Below, piece by piece: positions 35,312-43,998 of a DNA stretch of 64,000 nucleotides (position 1 is its first letter; every line of letters starts with the position of its first letter). Source of the stretch: Gemmatales bacterium (GTDB lineage Bacteria; Planctomycetota; Planctomycetia; Gemmatales; Gemmataceae); the NCBI GenBank assembly GCA_026004675.1, contig BPJP01000005.1:62001-126000 (forward strand), given 5' to 3'. The notes beneath the pieces are model-generated. The model did no database searches, was not told where the DNA came from, and saw nothing but the letters and a program-made list of their open reading frames with translations. The position numbers and the translations under genes are program-made.

Positions 35312-36658
35312 CTACTTCAAATGCCTGCCCACCAATTCGAGAGCGAAGGCAAAGTCGTCGCCGCGCACCTGCGACGACGTTGTCAGCGAGCCGCGCTCTT
35401 CAAACTCGTTCCCGTCGATGTTCAGTTTGCCGGCGTAGCGAATGCCGAGTCCTTCTTTTTGGCGATACAATATCACCGGTTTTTCGATGTCCATTTCGAT
35501 ATGCACTTGCGGACCGCGTCCCAGAACCAAAGTCTCGGCCATCAGGATGACCTTTTCCACGGCCAGGGGCAGTCGATGGCCACTGACCATGTCGAGCCGG
35601 GCGGTGGCGCTGATCGGCACCGGCTGGAGGAATTGAAACTGGCAACTCTTTCCCAAGGTAACGCGGTCGCCGGGACGCAACAAGGTTCGTTCCACCGCCT
35701 GCCCATTGATCTGCACCGTCCTCTCCGCCTCGAGCAAATAGCCTTCCACGTCGCGGGTCAACCAGGCATGCCTTCTCGAGATGTCGGCAAACAAAGGGAT
35801 ATCGGCGATGCCATCCGGCGCTGCCTGACCGATGGAGACTTTCGCATCCAAACAAATCAGGTAACCCCCGACGCCATCCACCCAGAGCATCAAACGCTGC
35901 GAAGAAGGCTGTTCGTCGGGAGGAACAGGCGTTTTTTGCGAGCTTTCCAAAGCGACCGTTGGCGCCTCGATCACCTGCCAGGCGCGCGTGCGAGCTTTTC
36001 GAGCGGCAGCATGCAACGGCGCCAAAGCCAAGGCCTTTTCCGATAATTCCAACACCTTGCGCCATTGGCTGGCTTCCGCCGCTTCGTGGAGTTCACTAAT
36101 AATCTGCATGAATGCAGTCCGGTTTTCCTCGACCTCTCGGCGAAACGTCTTCAAGGGGGACGGTTCGTTGCCGAGCAAGTCAGCCACCCGTTTGGCCGAC
36201 TGCGCCGCCAGGGCGAACTCTCCATGGTCGGCGGCGTCTCGCGCCTGTTGCCAACTTTTGGCTGCTTCGTGCCATAACGCCAATTCGCTGGACTCGACGC
36301 CCCGCGAGCGGAGCTGGGCAAACACCTCAGCGGCCCGCCCGGGTTCACCCGCTTCCAGGTAACGGCGCCCTTCGCGCAGGCTCCGTTTCGCCAGTTCCTG
36401 CCTCAGGGCAAGCGATCGGGCATCGAGAATGCCGAGTTGCTCAGCCTGCAAGAGGTCGTGCCACGCCTTCGCGATCTGGTCGACTTCCAAGCTGCGTTCG
36501 CCGCGGGCGACATACGCCTGGCCGATTTTTTGCAGCAAATCAGCGGCATGTTTATGCCCCTGGACTTCCGGCTGACCAATGAGCCGAACCGCTTCTTCCA
36601 GCCGCCCGTTTTTCAACGCGGCTTGGACCTGTCGCAGTGTCAGCCAGGCTGAAGTCAT
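35312..36658 (-). CDS. FHA-domain protein with N-terminal helical repeats
   Basis: 448 residues from the ATG at 36658. The first 240 residues are helical TPR-like repeats (LKNGRLEEAVRLIGQPEVQG, YLEAGEPGRAAEVFAQLRSR, AEASQWRKVLELSEKALALA). Residues about 270-360 form an FHA domain with ISRRHAWLTRD as the phosphothreonine-binding S-R-x-H block and VQINGQAV then LRPGDRVTLG. A further beta domain follows (VSGHRLPLAVEKVILMAETL, VHIEMDIEKPVILYRQ). FHA domains bind phosphothreonine, and the kinase encoded 14 bases downstream is the obvious partner. Confidence 0.85.
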   Translation of the reverse strand: MTSAWLTLRQVQAALKNGRLEEAVRLIGQPEVQGHKHAADLLQKIGQAYVARGERSLEVDQIAKAWHDLLQAEQLGILDARSLALRQELAKRSLREGRRYLEAGEPGRAAEVFAQLRSRGVESSELALWHEAAKSWQQARDAADHGEFALAAQSAKRVADLLGNEPSPLKTFRREVEENRTAFMQIISELHEAAEASQWRKVLELSEKALALAPLHAAARKARTRAWQVIEAPTVALESSQKTPVPPDEQPSSQRLMLWVDGVGGYLICLDAKVSIGQAAPDGIADIPLFADISRRHAWLTRDVEGYLLEAERTVQINGQAVERTLLRPGDRVTLGKSCQFQFLQPVPISATARLDMVSGHRLPLAVEKVILMAETLVLGRGPQVHIEMDIEKPVILYRQKEGLGIRYAGKLNIDGNEFEERGSLTTSSQVRGDDFAFALELVGRHLK

Positions 36659-36696
36659 GTGCTCGTTGCCCCCGAAATGGTTGCCAGTCGCCCGGG

Positions 36697-36828
36697 CTAG
36701 TCGTCGTCCTTTCGTCGCCACGATGTCAAGGCGAGAACGATCACGATCACTGCCCCGAGAACCAAGACACCGCCGGCTCCAAGAATAAGAAGCTCGAGGA
36801 CACCAATGTTCATCCCTCCTGCATCCAT
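36697..36828 (-). CDS. Tiny single-span membrane protein, 43 residues
   Basis: On the minus strand ATG at 36828 (or 36813) leads into VLELLILGAGGVLVLGAVIV, a single transmembrane helix, and a basic-acidic tail (SWRRKDDD) before the stop at 36697. It is too short for routine gene calling. GGAG lies about nine bases upstream of the longer start. It is 38 bases upstream of the FHA gene and 117 bases downstream of the coiled-coil gene on the same strand. The position suggests a small membrane component of the kinase operon. Confidence 0.65.
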   Translation of the reverse strand: MDAGGMNIGVLELLILGAGGVLVLGAVIVIVLALTSWRRKDDD

Positions 36829-36896
36829 CGTCTGGTTCTCCCGGCTCGCTGGCGATCTTGCGATTCGACATGTCCATTATAAGCGACGTTATGGCA

Positions 36897-36926
36897 GCGA
36901 GTGGATCGGCGAACCGACCCACTCGC
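36897..36926. terminator. Hairpin between coiled-coil and tiny membrane genes
   Basis: GCGAGTGG-A-TCGG pairs with CCGA-C-CCACTCGC around CGAA, a twelve-pair stem with one A-C mismatch. It lies 20 bases after the stop of the coiled-coil gene (minus strand). No T run follows on either strand, so it may be a transcript-stabilising or attenuating hairpin rather than a full terminator. Confidence 0.5.
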
Positions 36927-36945
36927 TTGGGAGAGAGACGACGAT

Positions 36946-37737
36946 CTATTCCGCGGAGGCGTTCCGTTCGCCGAAGTGCTCGCGGATTTCCTTGATCAAC
37001 TCATGGGTTGATTTGGTTTTCTTGTGAACGGGGATCGGATCAGCCGTGAACTCCGCTCGAAGTTCGAGTGTTTTCCGTTCGGTCGCCAGGCGATTTTTGA
37101 TCTCGGCCAGCATGCCCTGGCATTTGGAGAGCTGGCCGTGGTCGAAATGGAATTCATCTTTGGCCTGGGCCAGTCGCAACGATTTCAATTCCGCCTCGAG
37201 TTGGGCAATCTGCACTTCAAGGTCGTGTTTGAGCGTGCGCATCGCGACCAGTTGTTCGCGAGCGACGTCGAGCGACTGTTCTTTGGCTGCGAGCAATTCC
37301 TCTTTGCTCTTGAGTTCGGCTTCGGCGAGTTGGTACGAAGCCCAATCGCGTTCCAGTTTTTTCTGCACCCGTTCGGCGGGATAAGGCCGGCCGTCATAAG
37401 TGACGAACTTCGAACCCTTTTCCAGGCCCTCCGACATGGTCAGCAGTTCTTGCTTCCGTTTCGCCAGATTCTCCCTCGTGGTGGCGATTTCCTGACGCAG
37501 ATTCTCGACTTGAACGATCTCGCTGGCAATGGAGCTGATGTGTCGGTTCATTTCAGGATCGAGTTGGGCGACTTCATGCCGCAAGCGTTCCAGTTCGAAT
37601 TCCAGCGGCACCTGGCCTTTGACTTGTTTTTGGATACTCGACCACGCCGTAGCCGTGTAGCTGCTCAGCCCTGTCCAGGCGGCGAGAGCAAAGAGGGCGA
37701 CCAGGATTCCCACTCCGATGCCGAGTTTTTTGCACAT
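36946..37737 (-). CDS. Membrane-anchored coiled-coil protein
   Basis: 263 residues with an N-terminal membrane anchor (IGVGILVALFALAAWTG). Almost continuous heptad-rich helix follows (LEFELERLRHEVAQLDPEMN, QEIATTRENLAKRKQELLTM, LEVQIAQLEAELKSLRLAQ). The centre contains a short conserved YDGRPYPAERVQKKLERD hinge. The C-terminus is basic and flexible. Proteins of this shape are common in planctomycete signalling loci and their role is unknown; AAGGGG lies before the ATG. It is the first gene of the minus-strand kinase operon unless the downstream hairpin terminates transcription. Confidence 0.8.
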   Translation of the reverse strand: MCKKLGIGVGILVALFALAAWTGLSSYTATAWSSIQKQVKGQVPLEFELERLRHEVAQLDPEMNRHISSIASEIVQVENLRQEIATTRENLAKRKQELLTMSEGLEKGSKFVTYDGRPYPAERVQKKLERDWASYQLAEAELKSKEELLAAKEQSLDVAREQLVAMRTLKHDLEVQIAQLEAELKSLRLAQAKDEFHFDHGQLSKCQGMLAEIKNRLATERKTLELRAEFTADPIPVHKKTKSTHELIKEIREHFGERNASAE

Positions 37738-38069
37738 GCTTCAACCCCTTTCCAACCCTTGAGACGAATACCCTTACAGGACGCGTGCTATCGTCCTCTC
37801 CCGTCCTGTAATTCGCTCGTCGCCGGGCATGATTTAGCCAGTGACGAATTTTTTCGTGCTCAGCGCCGAAACGCCCAGAAGCCGGCGGCCATGAGATTTT
37901 TGGTGAAAAAACTGGCAAATGGACCGTAAATCGTGAAGATGGAAGCGTGACGAGAGCCGAAGGCCGGGTGCCTTCAAATAATGCTATAAAAGTTAAATCC
38001 AGCACGGCAACGAACGAACAACGAACAACGTCTAAGAGCCGTGCACCAACATTCGCAGGAGACACGAAA
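37738..38069. other. Divergent intergenic region upstream of coiled-coil and zinc-ribbon genes
   Basis: Control region for both flanking genes. Apart from GCAGGAGAC before the ATG at 38070 I see no convincing operator, riboswitch or small gene. AT-rich strings such as GCTATAAAAGTTAAATCC near 37984 could hold a promoter. Confidence 0.4.
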
Positions 38070-39269
38070 ATGGCCATCTCGATTCGATGCGGGCAATGTG
38101 GTCAAGGCTACCGTGTGCCGGACGAGGCCGTTGGCCGCAGAATCAAATGCCGAAAATGCAGCACTATCATCACCATCGCTCCTGCGGAAACCGCGCCGAC
38201 AGAGGCATTTACGGCAGCGCCTCCGATGCCGGCCGTCGCCGCAATGGCAGCCCCTGGGCCTCGACGCCGATCTCGTTCCAGGTTGCTGCCGATCACCGTT
38301 GCCGGTTCTTTGGCTGTCTTGTTCTTGGTCGGCGCTTTTCTGGCTGCCCGCTGGCTCTTTGGCGGCTATCCCCTCGGACCAGGACAGAAGTACCTCCCCG
38401 ACAAACCCAACTTCGTGGGTGTCTTCAACGTTCCTCGATTCGTCGAAAGCGATCTGTACAGCGAATTGAAAAAACTCGACCTTTTGAAAAAGACCGAACT
38501 GGACGACTACCCCGCTTCGCCTGAAGAAATCAACCGGATCATCTCTGCCGGGCAATCGAACGACGATTCCGTCGTCGTGATCGAAGCCGCCAAAGCGCTA
38601 GACGCCGACAAGTTCAAGGAACAGCTGAAAAAGCAAAACCCGCAGATTAAGACTTTCAAAGAGGAAAAGGTAGGTTCTTACACGGTCGTCCGCTATCCGG
38701 CGAAAAGAATACCAAGGACGTTTCAAGAGGTGGGCAACCTTGTCGCGGGCGGCCAAGCCAGTGAGCCGGAATACACGGAAGCGTTCTGTTTGCCGGAAAA
38801 GAACATTGCCGTCTTGGGGAAATTCGAGGCACTCAAGCCGATTCTGCAAAGGGACTCGGCACCCGAGTTTTCTAAAGAATTGCAAGCCGCAATGGGCAGG
38901 GTGGATTTCAGCCAGGCGGTCGCCTTTGCGGGCGTGCTAAATAAGAAGCTGGACAAGAAAGACGTCTCTATGCTCTCGGAAGACTTCGTCGAATACGTAA
39001 ACTCCGTTGAGGAAGCGACCGCTGTGGTGGATTTCGACGAAGGTGTCGACGCGCAATTGACCGTTCGTTTTTCCGATGAAAAAAAGGCGAAAACCGCTTG
39101 CGACCTGGCAAATGGCGGCATCGCGGCGGCGAAGACCTTTGGCAAAATGCCCAAGGAAATGGTGGAGATTTTCGACGCCATCAGCTTGAAGCACGACGGA
39201 AAGTTGCTCATCGGTCGAATGAAAATCTCGACAGAGTTGATCGTGAATGCAGTCAAAGCCGCGAAATGA
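38070..39269 (+). CDS. Zinc-ribbon membrane protein with large exported domain of unknown function
   Basis: 399 residues from the ATG at 38070 (GCAGGAG upstream). The N-terminal zinc ribbon (IRCGQCGQGYRVPDEAVGRR, CRKC) resembles MJ0042-type fingers. A proline-alanine linker and one membrane helix (VAGSLAVLFLVGAFLAARWL, about 78-97) follow. The remaining 300 residues lie outside: FVGVFNVPRF, FKEQLKKQNPQIKTFKEEKV, EKNIAVLGKFEALKPILQRD. It is a typical planctomycete protein of unknown function, in which the cytosolic finger and external domain suggest a signal or assembly role. Confidence 0.75.
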   Translation: MAISIRCGQCGQGYRVPDEAVGRRIKCRKCSTIITIAPAETAPTEAFTAAPPMPAVAAMAAPGPRRRSRSRLLPITVAGSLAVLFLVGAFLAARWLFGGYPLGPGQKYLPDKPNFVGVFNVPRFVESDLYSELKKLDLLKKTELDDYPASPEEINRIISAGQSNDDSVVVIEAAKALDADKFKEQLKKQNPQIKTFKEEKVGSYTVVRYPAKRIPRTFQEVGNLVAGGQASEPEYTEAFCLPEKNIAVLGKFEALKPILQRDSAPEFSKELQAAMGRVDFSQAVAFAGVLNKKLDKKDVSMLSEDFVEYVNSVEEATAVVDFDEGVDAQLTVRFSDEKKAKTACDLANGGIAAAKTFGKMPKEMVEIFDAISLKHDGKLLIGRMKISTELIVNAVKAAK

Positions 39270-39430
39270 ACGGCACGAACCCAGGCGAAGCCTATTGGAC
39301 CTCGCACCGGAGAATAGCTACAGATTCGAAGATCGTTTTGGCCTTTGCATTCAGCGGAGGCCAATTTCGTTTTCTGACAAGGAGTTCAGCAAGCGAAACG
39401 CACACGAACGAACATTGCGGTCGGCATTGT

Positions 39431-39829
39431 TCAGGAATCGAAGCGATGGCCGAGTCGTCGGCTGTTGATGTCGAGCATTTCGAGGATGTGCAGAACTCGA
39501 TCCATGGGAAGGTTGAATTCGTGGGCCCAGAGAATGATATCGAGGTTCTCTTTGCCAGCTTTTATGCGATCGAGAATCCGGTCGAGTAGAAGTGCGTCTT
39601 CACTGAATTGGCTTTTGAGGATGCCGAAGTCGCCGCGGTCGAGTTCGACCCAGAAGCATTTGCCCTGGAGATGTTCGATCCAGCGGGCTCTAAGGTAGCC
39701 TCCCCAATGTTCCTTGACCCATCGCCGAATGGCCACTTCGCCCAGATCGCAGCCCGCTTTTTCGCTTTCGAGCCACTTGAAACGAAGCGCTTCTTTTTCG
39801 CTTTCGACGTAAACGCTGGCTTTCTCCAT
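39431..39829 (-). CDS. Cytosolic protein of unknown function
   Basis: 132 residues, no signal peptide, mixed helix and strand (YVESEKEALRFKWLESEKAG, RWVKEHWGGYLRARWIEHLQ, FWVELDRGDFGILKSQFSED). It ends near the gene start region of nothing obvious; the ribosome site is weak (CAGAGATG). The composition and codon pattern look genuine, and the tryptophan-rich W-x3-H-W-x-G-Y-x-R-A-R-W segment may form a small nucleic-acid or membrane-binding surface. I do not recognise a family. Confidence 0.6.
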   Translation of the reverse strand: MEKASVYVESEKEALRFKWLESEKAGCDLGEVAIRRWVKEHWGGYLRARWIEHLQGKCFWVELDRGDFGILKSQFSEDALLLDRILDRIKAGKENLDIILWAHEFNLPMDRVLHILEMLDINSRRLGHRFDS

Positions 39830-40288
39830 ACTGCATCTCTGGGTCGAACCAACTCATCCCACGGTTCACCGTGGATCGAGCAATTCTGCCAGGGTCATTG
39901 TAGCTTTCGCTACCCGGTGATTCAAGCGCAGGTAGCTCGGCTTTTCTCTCCGCTAAAGGACCTGTATCGCGGTTGGACCCTCGCTGTCACTCCACATAAC
40001 CGGAGTTCAATTAGCCCGGTTTTCACCAGGCAGTCCAATCGTTTTCGCGCCTCGACTCGGTGCCATTCGGCGACGAGATGAGGGACCGCAGCGCAGGCGG
40101 CCATGATCCGGCCCCAGCGATCGCATTTCGATCGCTCTTGACCCTGTTGCCGCAAGCAGATTAACTTTTACAAAAATGACGCTGGTTCGCGACGCATCCA
40201 CTCTGATCGCCTTTGAACGGAACAACTGACTTCCCATTTTTTCACTAATCATTGGAAGCATCCAACGCGCTTTAACGTGGAGCACACC
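39830..40288. other. Gene-free region before the large membrane protein
   Basis: About 460 bases without a supportable gene. A minus-strand open frame (39922-40155) has no ribosome site and no recognised motif. The last 20 bases contain GTGGAGCACACC leading to the ATG at 40289. Confidence 0.5.
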
Positions 40289-43200
40289 ATGGAAGGTGGC
40301 AAAAATCGAATGGCTCGGCTGACGATCCCAGCAGGACTCTTGGCCTTTTACTTTGTGGCTTATGGCATTTTGCTTGCCGCTAATGACGGCTTGCCGTACG
40401 TCATCGACAACAATGAAACGTATTCGGCATTCGTGCATGCCAGGAATTTTTGGAGGTTCGGCATCGACAAGAGTGCCGGACTTGCGGACGAATCGTGTCA
40501 TCCCAACGAAAGCGGCCACCCATTCGTCCATACGCACCAGGGAAATTTCCCTCGGGTCTTTGCCATTCTCCTGTATGCCGTCGGCGTCCGCACCGCTGCG
40601 GGTCAGCTGCTTGTGACCGCGGCCACGATCGGTTCGCTGACAATTCTCATGTACTATTTTCTGTTTCTTCGCCTAACGACTCCCGGCTTTGCCAGTCTGT
40701 TCCTATTGCTTCTTTTGACCAATTATTTGATGTTCGCCCAGTGGTTTTTGAATTCGTATCGCATCTGGCACTTTTTCTTCATCGCGTCCAGCCTGCATTG
40801 CGTGCACGGCATTGGCAGCCAGAAACCAAAGCGGTGGTTCTTGTTGGCGATTTTGAATTTTGCCGCCTTGTTTTATTACGAGTTGATATTCGTTGCGTTT
40901 GTCACAATTCTGAGCGCGATCTATTGTGCTGCGACGTACGGTCGAAAGTGGCGAACGTCAGTGCGTTTTCTGGCGTGCCAGGCGATCGGTGCCGGCTGTG
41001 CGCTGGGACTGCTGTTTGTGCAGCTGGTTCATTACATGGGACCGGCGAACACCTGGCAGGACGCCGTCTACACGTTCACGCAGCGAAATTTCGGCAGTCC
41101 CGCTTCCCCCGAAGCGCTACGTGCGCGAGCCTTTTATGCGGAGCACAACATTCTGTTTTGGCCGAATATTTTTGATGGCCGATCGTTATTGAGCCTGAGG
41201 GCGTTTATCAAGAATCATTTTACCTTCGACTACATGTTGTTTACGCCGTTTCTGGTGCTTCATTTTGTGGTGCTCGCAGTGGGCATCATCCTGGGGCAGA
41301 TCGGCGGTCTGGCGGCAGCTGGCTGTCGCAGATGGGTTTCTTCATCGTGGCCCGAACGGCCGAGTTCCATTCTGACCTGGGCGTCGCTGTTGCCTTTGTG
41401 CTCTTTGCTCGCCAAGTGCGTTCTCTGCGACAACACGTTTATTGGCCAAAGCCGGCAGATTCCGATGATCGCTTTTACTGGCGGCCATTGGTTCCTCAAC
41501 GCCCTTTCCTTGACTGTGGGGATGATCGTTTCGACGTGTCTGATAAGGCTTGTAACCGGGTCGTATCGAGGAGCCCGCGACGTCAGTTGGGTGAACCTGG
41601 CAGCAATGGGCGGCACGGTTCTGTTCGCCATCTTCTGGCTTCGGAATCATTACGAACTATACAACCTCGCCATGCTCCCTGTCTGGGAAAGCATGCGGCA
41701 CAAGGTGCCGTCCTTCTTCATGCGGTTATCGGTTTTGGCAACGACCATCTTGGCCAGCTGCATCGCAACTCGCCCGTTCGCCCTTGCCGTTGGTCGCAGC
41801 AGGGTTTTCAAACACGGAGGATTGTTGCTGGGCTGTGCCGCTTTGGCCTATCTCACTGTCTATCGTCTTTCTCCCGGCTACATCTACACCGGCTATATGG
41901 TGCGCTGGCTGTCGTTTTACGTCGTGTTCAGCACCCTCCTTGCCGCCGCGTTTTTCTACGCCTTCTTCCACATGATGCATCGTCTGCAAAGCCGCAGCTT
42001 GTCCACGAGTGATCGTCTTCTTGTCGCTGGTCTGACTATCGCCCCGTGCCTTCTGTTGTCCTTCTATTGGCTGCGCCTGCAAGCCTTTTATTTGCAGTTA
42101 TGGCCGGCGGACAACTACCAGTTTCTGAGCAAGCTGGAACGTCCTCCTTTTGCCGGCCAGTCTTTTGTCACCAATGCTTATCCGCTGCCGATCGCTTGCC
42201 ATACCGGTGGTTGGGCTTACATGGATCCGGTGATCGGCGCCGGTATTGTTCAAGAAACCGATGCCGGTTTCCTGGTTGAGCAGGACGCGAACACGTTTTT
42301 GTGGTTCCCTGACCGAAACAATCCTGGTTACCGCCGGCCCAAGTATTTGTTGCTGGTCAGCAGCTTCGATTTGTGGCGAAATGTCAATAAACTTCGCGAC
42401 TACGCGGTTCCCAATCGGTTTGAGGACGTTCGGCTTTTCGAGGTCTGCAAACTGGCGCGTCGATCAACCGATGCATCCGACGCAGGTCGGGATTTCGTTC
42501 CGTTGCAGCACAAGTTGATCGACTGCGATGACGACGGGAGGTGGGCCATTGTGGAATTGGACTGGGATTTCCCGCCCTATTTGCGGCCATTGCCCAGCAC
42601 GACCTTCGAGCATCCGGTCCAAATCGAGATTGCCCGCTTAGCCGACAAGATTCATGTCGATGTCCGTTACGAATTTTGTCATCAAGAGGGGAAAGAAGAA
42701 GCGGACACGGTAATGAGGCTGTATGCCGCGTATCCGCATAAACGAGTGCTGCTTCAAGAAAAGATCAACGACGGCGAGGGGTTTGAGCTGGACAAGGATT
42801 TTGCCGGTAACATCATGGTGAGCGTGATTCCGAAGACGGCCACGAAATGCGGCCGGGAATACTCGAGCGATACGTATCGGATCGGCGAAGTCGCATCGTT
42901 GCGACCGCCGCAACTGAAACCCCTGTCGCAGTCGCCGGGGCGATTCGTCGCCGTAAACCACCTCGGCGCCGGCCGATTTCGGGTTCGTTACGCGTACTAC
43001 CATTCGGAAGCGGAACCGGAACACGGCAGCATCATCAAAGTCTACGAAGAGACGGACGACGGCGAACTTCGTCTGCTGCAACAACAGACGAATGCAGACC
43101 AGATCGTTCTCGACCAGCCAGAATCGCTGGAACGTCTGCGCGTGTCCATTACGCCGTGCACCCAGTTGAAAAAAGGACGCGAATACTTCTCAGAATCCAT

Positions 43201-43552
43201 CGTCGATGTCCAAAACCACCTATCGGCCTATTCGACCATCCCCTATCTGAAGGCTGAGGGGGACGCAAATCCGGTGAAGCTGAACGTGTCCTATTTCGAG
43301 GACTACGCCAAGGTTACCGTAACCTATCGATTCGGCGATCGCACCGGACGGCAGGAAAAGGGAACCCAATTGCGGCTCTACCGCCAGACCGAAGCCGGTG
43401 GCGTTGAGCTATTGAACATCGTCAGCCAATCGAACACGTTTCTGGTACCCGCAAAATATTTCGGCACGCTGCGCGTGAGCGTCACGCCAGGTAACGGCAT
43501 CGCATTCGGGCCGGAATACTTCAGCGATCCCGTGGTGTTGCGTTTGGAATAG
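40289..43552 (+). CDS. Large multi-spanning membrane protein (GT-C-like) with C-terminal beta-rich repeats
   Basis: About 1087 residues. GGAG lies eight bases before the ATG at 40289. The N-terminal 600 residues hold about eleven hydrophobic helices with an early luminal loop (NNETYSAFVHARNFWRFGID, VHTHQGNFPRVFAILLYAVG), reminiscent of GT-C glycosyltransferases of the PMT/ArnT type. A DE or DD pair typical of catalysis is not obvious. A soluble linker follows (LPIACHTGGWAYMDPVIG, DRNNPGYRRPKYLLLV). The last 330 residues contain three repeats of a beta-sandwich pattern, each with RVRYAY/VTVTYRF-type strands, a charged loop, LRLY/IKVYEE, LRVSVTP and GREYFSE endings. Function unknown; probably acts in envelope glycan assembly. 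Confidence 0.7.
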   Translation: MEGGKNRMARLTIPAGLLAFYFVAYGILLAANDGLPYVIDNNETYSAFVHARNFWRFGIDKSAGLADESCHPNESGHPFVHTHQGNFPRVFAILLYAVGVRTAAGQLLVTAATIGSLTILMYYFLFLRLTTPGFASLFLLLLLTNYLMFAQWFLNSYRIWHFFFIASSLHCVHGIGSQKPKRWFLLAILNFAALFYYELIFVAFVTILSAIYCAATYGRKWRTSVRFLACQAIGAGCALGLLFVQLVHYMGPANTWQDAVYTFTQRNFGSPASPEALRARAFYAEHNILFWPNIFDGRSLLSLRAFIKNHFTFDYMLFTPFLVLHFVVLAVGIILGQIGGLAAAGCRRWVSSSWPERPSSILTWASLLPLCSLLAKCVLCDNTFIGQSRQIPMIAFTGGHWFLNALSLTVGMIVSTCLIRLVTGSYRGARDVSWVNLAAMGGTVLFAIFWLRNHYELYNLAMLPVWESMRHKVPSFFMRLSVLATTILASCIATRPFALAVGRSRVFKHGGLLLGCAALAYLTVYRLSPGYIYTGYMVRWLSFYVVFSTLLAAAFFYAFFHMMHRLQSRSLSTSDRLLVAGLTIAPCLLLSFYWLRLQAFYLQLWPADNYQFLSKLERPPFAGQSFVTNAYPLPIACHTGGWAYMDPVIGAGIVQETDAGFLVEQDANTFLWFPDRNNPGYRRPKYLLLVSSFDLWRNVNKLRDYAVPNRFEDVRLFEVCKLARRSTDASDAGRDFVPLQHKLIDCDDDGRWAIVELDWDFPPYLRPLPSTTFEHPVQIEIARLADKIHVDVRYEFCHQEGKEEADTVMRLYAAYPHKRVLLQEKINDGEGFELDKDFAGNIMVSVIPKTATKCGREYSSDTYRIGEVASLRPPQLKPLSQSPGRFVAVNHLGAGRFRVRYAYYHSEAEPEHGSIIKVYEETDDGELRLLQQQTNADQIVLDQPESLERLRVSITPCTQLKKGREYFSESIVDVQNHLSAYSTIPYLKAEGDANPVKLNVSYFEDYAKVTVTYRFGDRTGRQEKGTQLRLYRQTEAGGVELLNIVSQSNTFLVPAKYFGTLRVSVTPGNGIAFGPEYFSDPVVLRLE

Positions 43553-43661
43553 AAGTTGCCAACGGTTCAAGCAGAAAGTTATGAATCGAATATCGCACGC
43601 GTGACTGTTCGGGCAGCTAGAATGCAGGAGTAGTTGATATGTCCAGCAAGGGATCGACGCC

Positions 43662-43892
43662 ATGACCGTTCATGTCAAGTTGATGGGTGTTTTGCGAAGC
43701 AAGCTGCCGGGGGGGAAGGCCGATCTGCAGGTCGACGAGCAAAGCACAGTTGAGTCGGTTTTGTCGCAACTGGAACTTTCTCAAGGACAAATCCATCTGG
43801 TCATGCTGAATGGCGAAGCCGTCAAGGAAGTAAAGAAGGCGCTGCACGACGGCGATGAATTGACCATTTTTCCACCCGTGGCAGGCGGCTGA
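43662..43892 (+). CDS. MoaD/ThiS-family protein, stand-alone
   Basis: 76 residues of beta-grasp fold ending in the functional diglycine (LTIFPPVAGG). It has VKLMGVLRSKLPGG at the N-terminus and VMLNGEAVKEVKKALHDGDE in the middle. Such carriers form a C-terminal thiocarboxylate for molybdopterin, thiamin, tungsten-cofactor or cysteine synthesis. No cofactor genes are adjacent, and the E1 enzyme at 27201 is the only candidate activator in the window. The ribosome site is weak (AAGGGA). Confidence 0.8.
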   Translation: MTVHVKLMGVLRSKLPGGKADLQVDEQSTVESVLSQLELSQGQIHLVMLNGEAVKEVKKALHDGDELTIFPPVAGG

Positions 43893-43998
43893 CGTCTCTC
43901 CGGATTGACAAACTTCGCCAATTTACCTCCGCCGATTCGGGCTTGAGCTGATTTTCTCAGTGCGGCACAATTCGTTTTTCGCCGCCTCGGAGATCGTC

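Noticed and set aside
37024-37929. Plus-strand frame of 301 codons
   Set aside because: Antisense to the coiled-coil gene. Its Phe-rich composition is the mirror of Lys/Glu codons.
39922-40155. Minus-strand frame of 77 codons before the large membrane protein
   Set aside because: No ribosome site, no recognisable fold, and it overlaps likely promoter DNA. It could be a relic, but I cannot support it.
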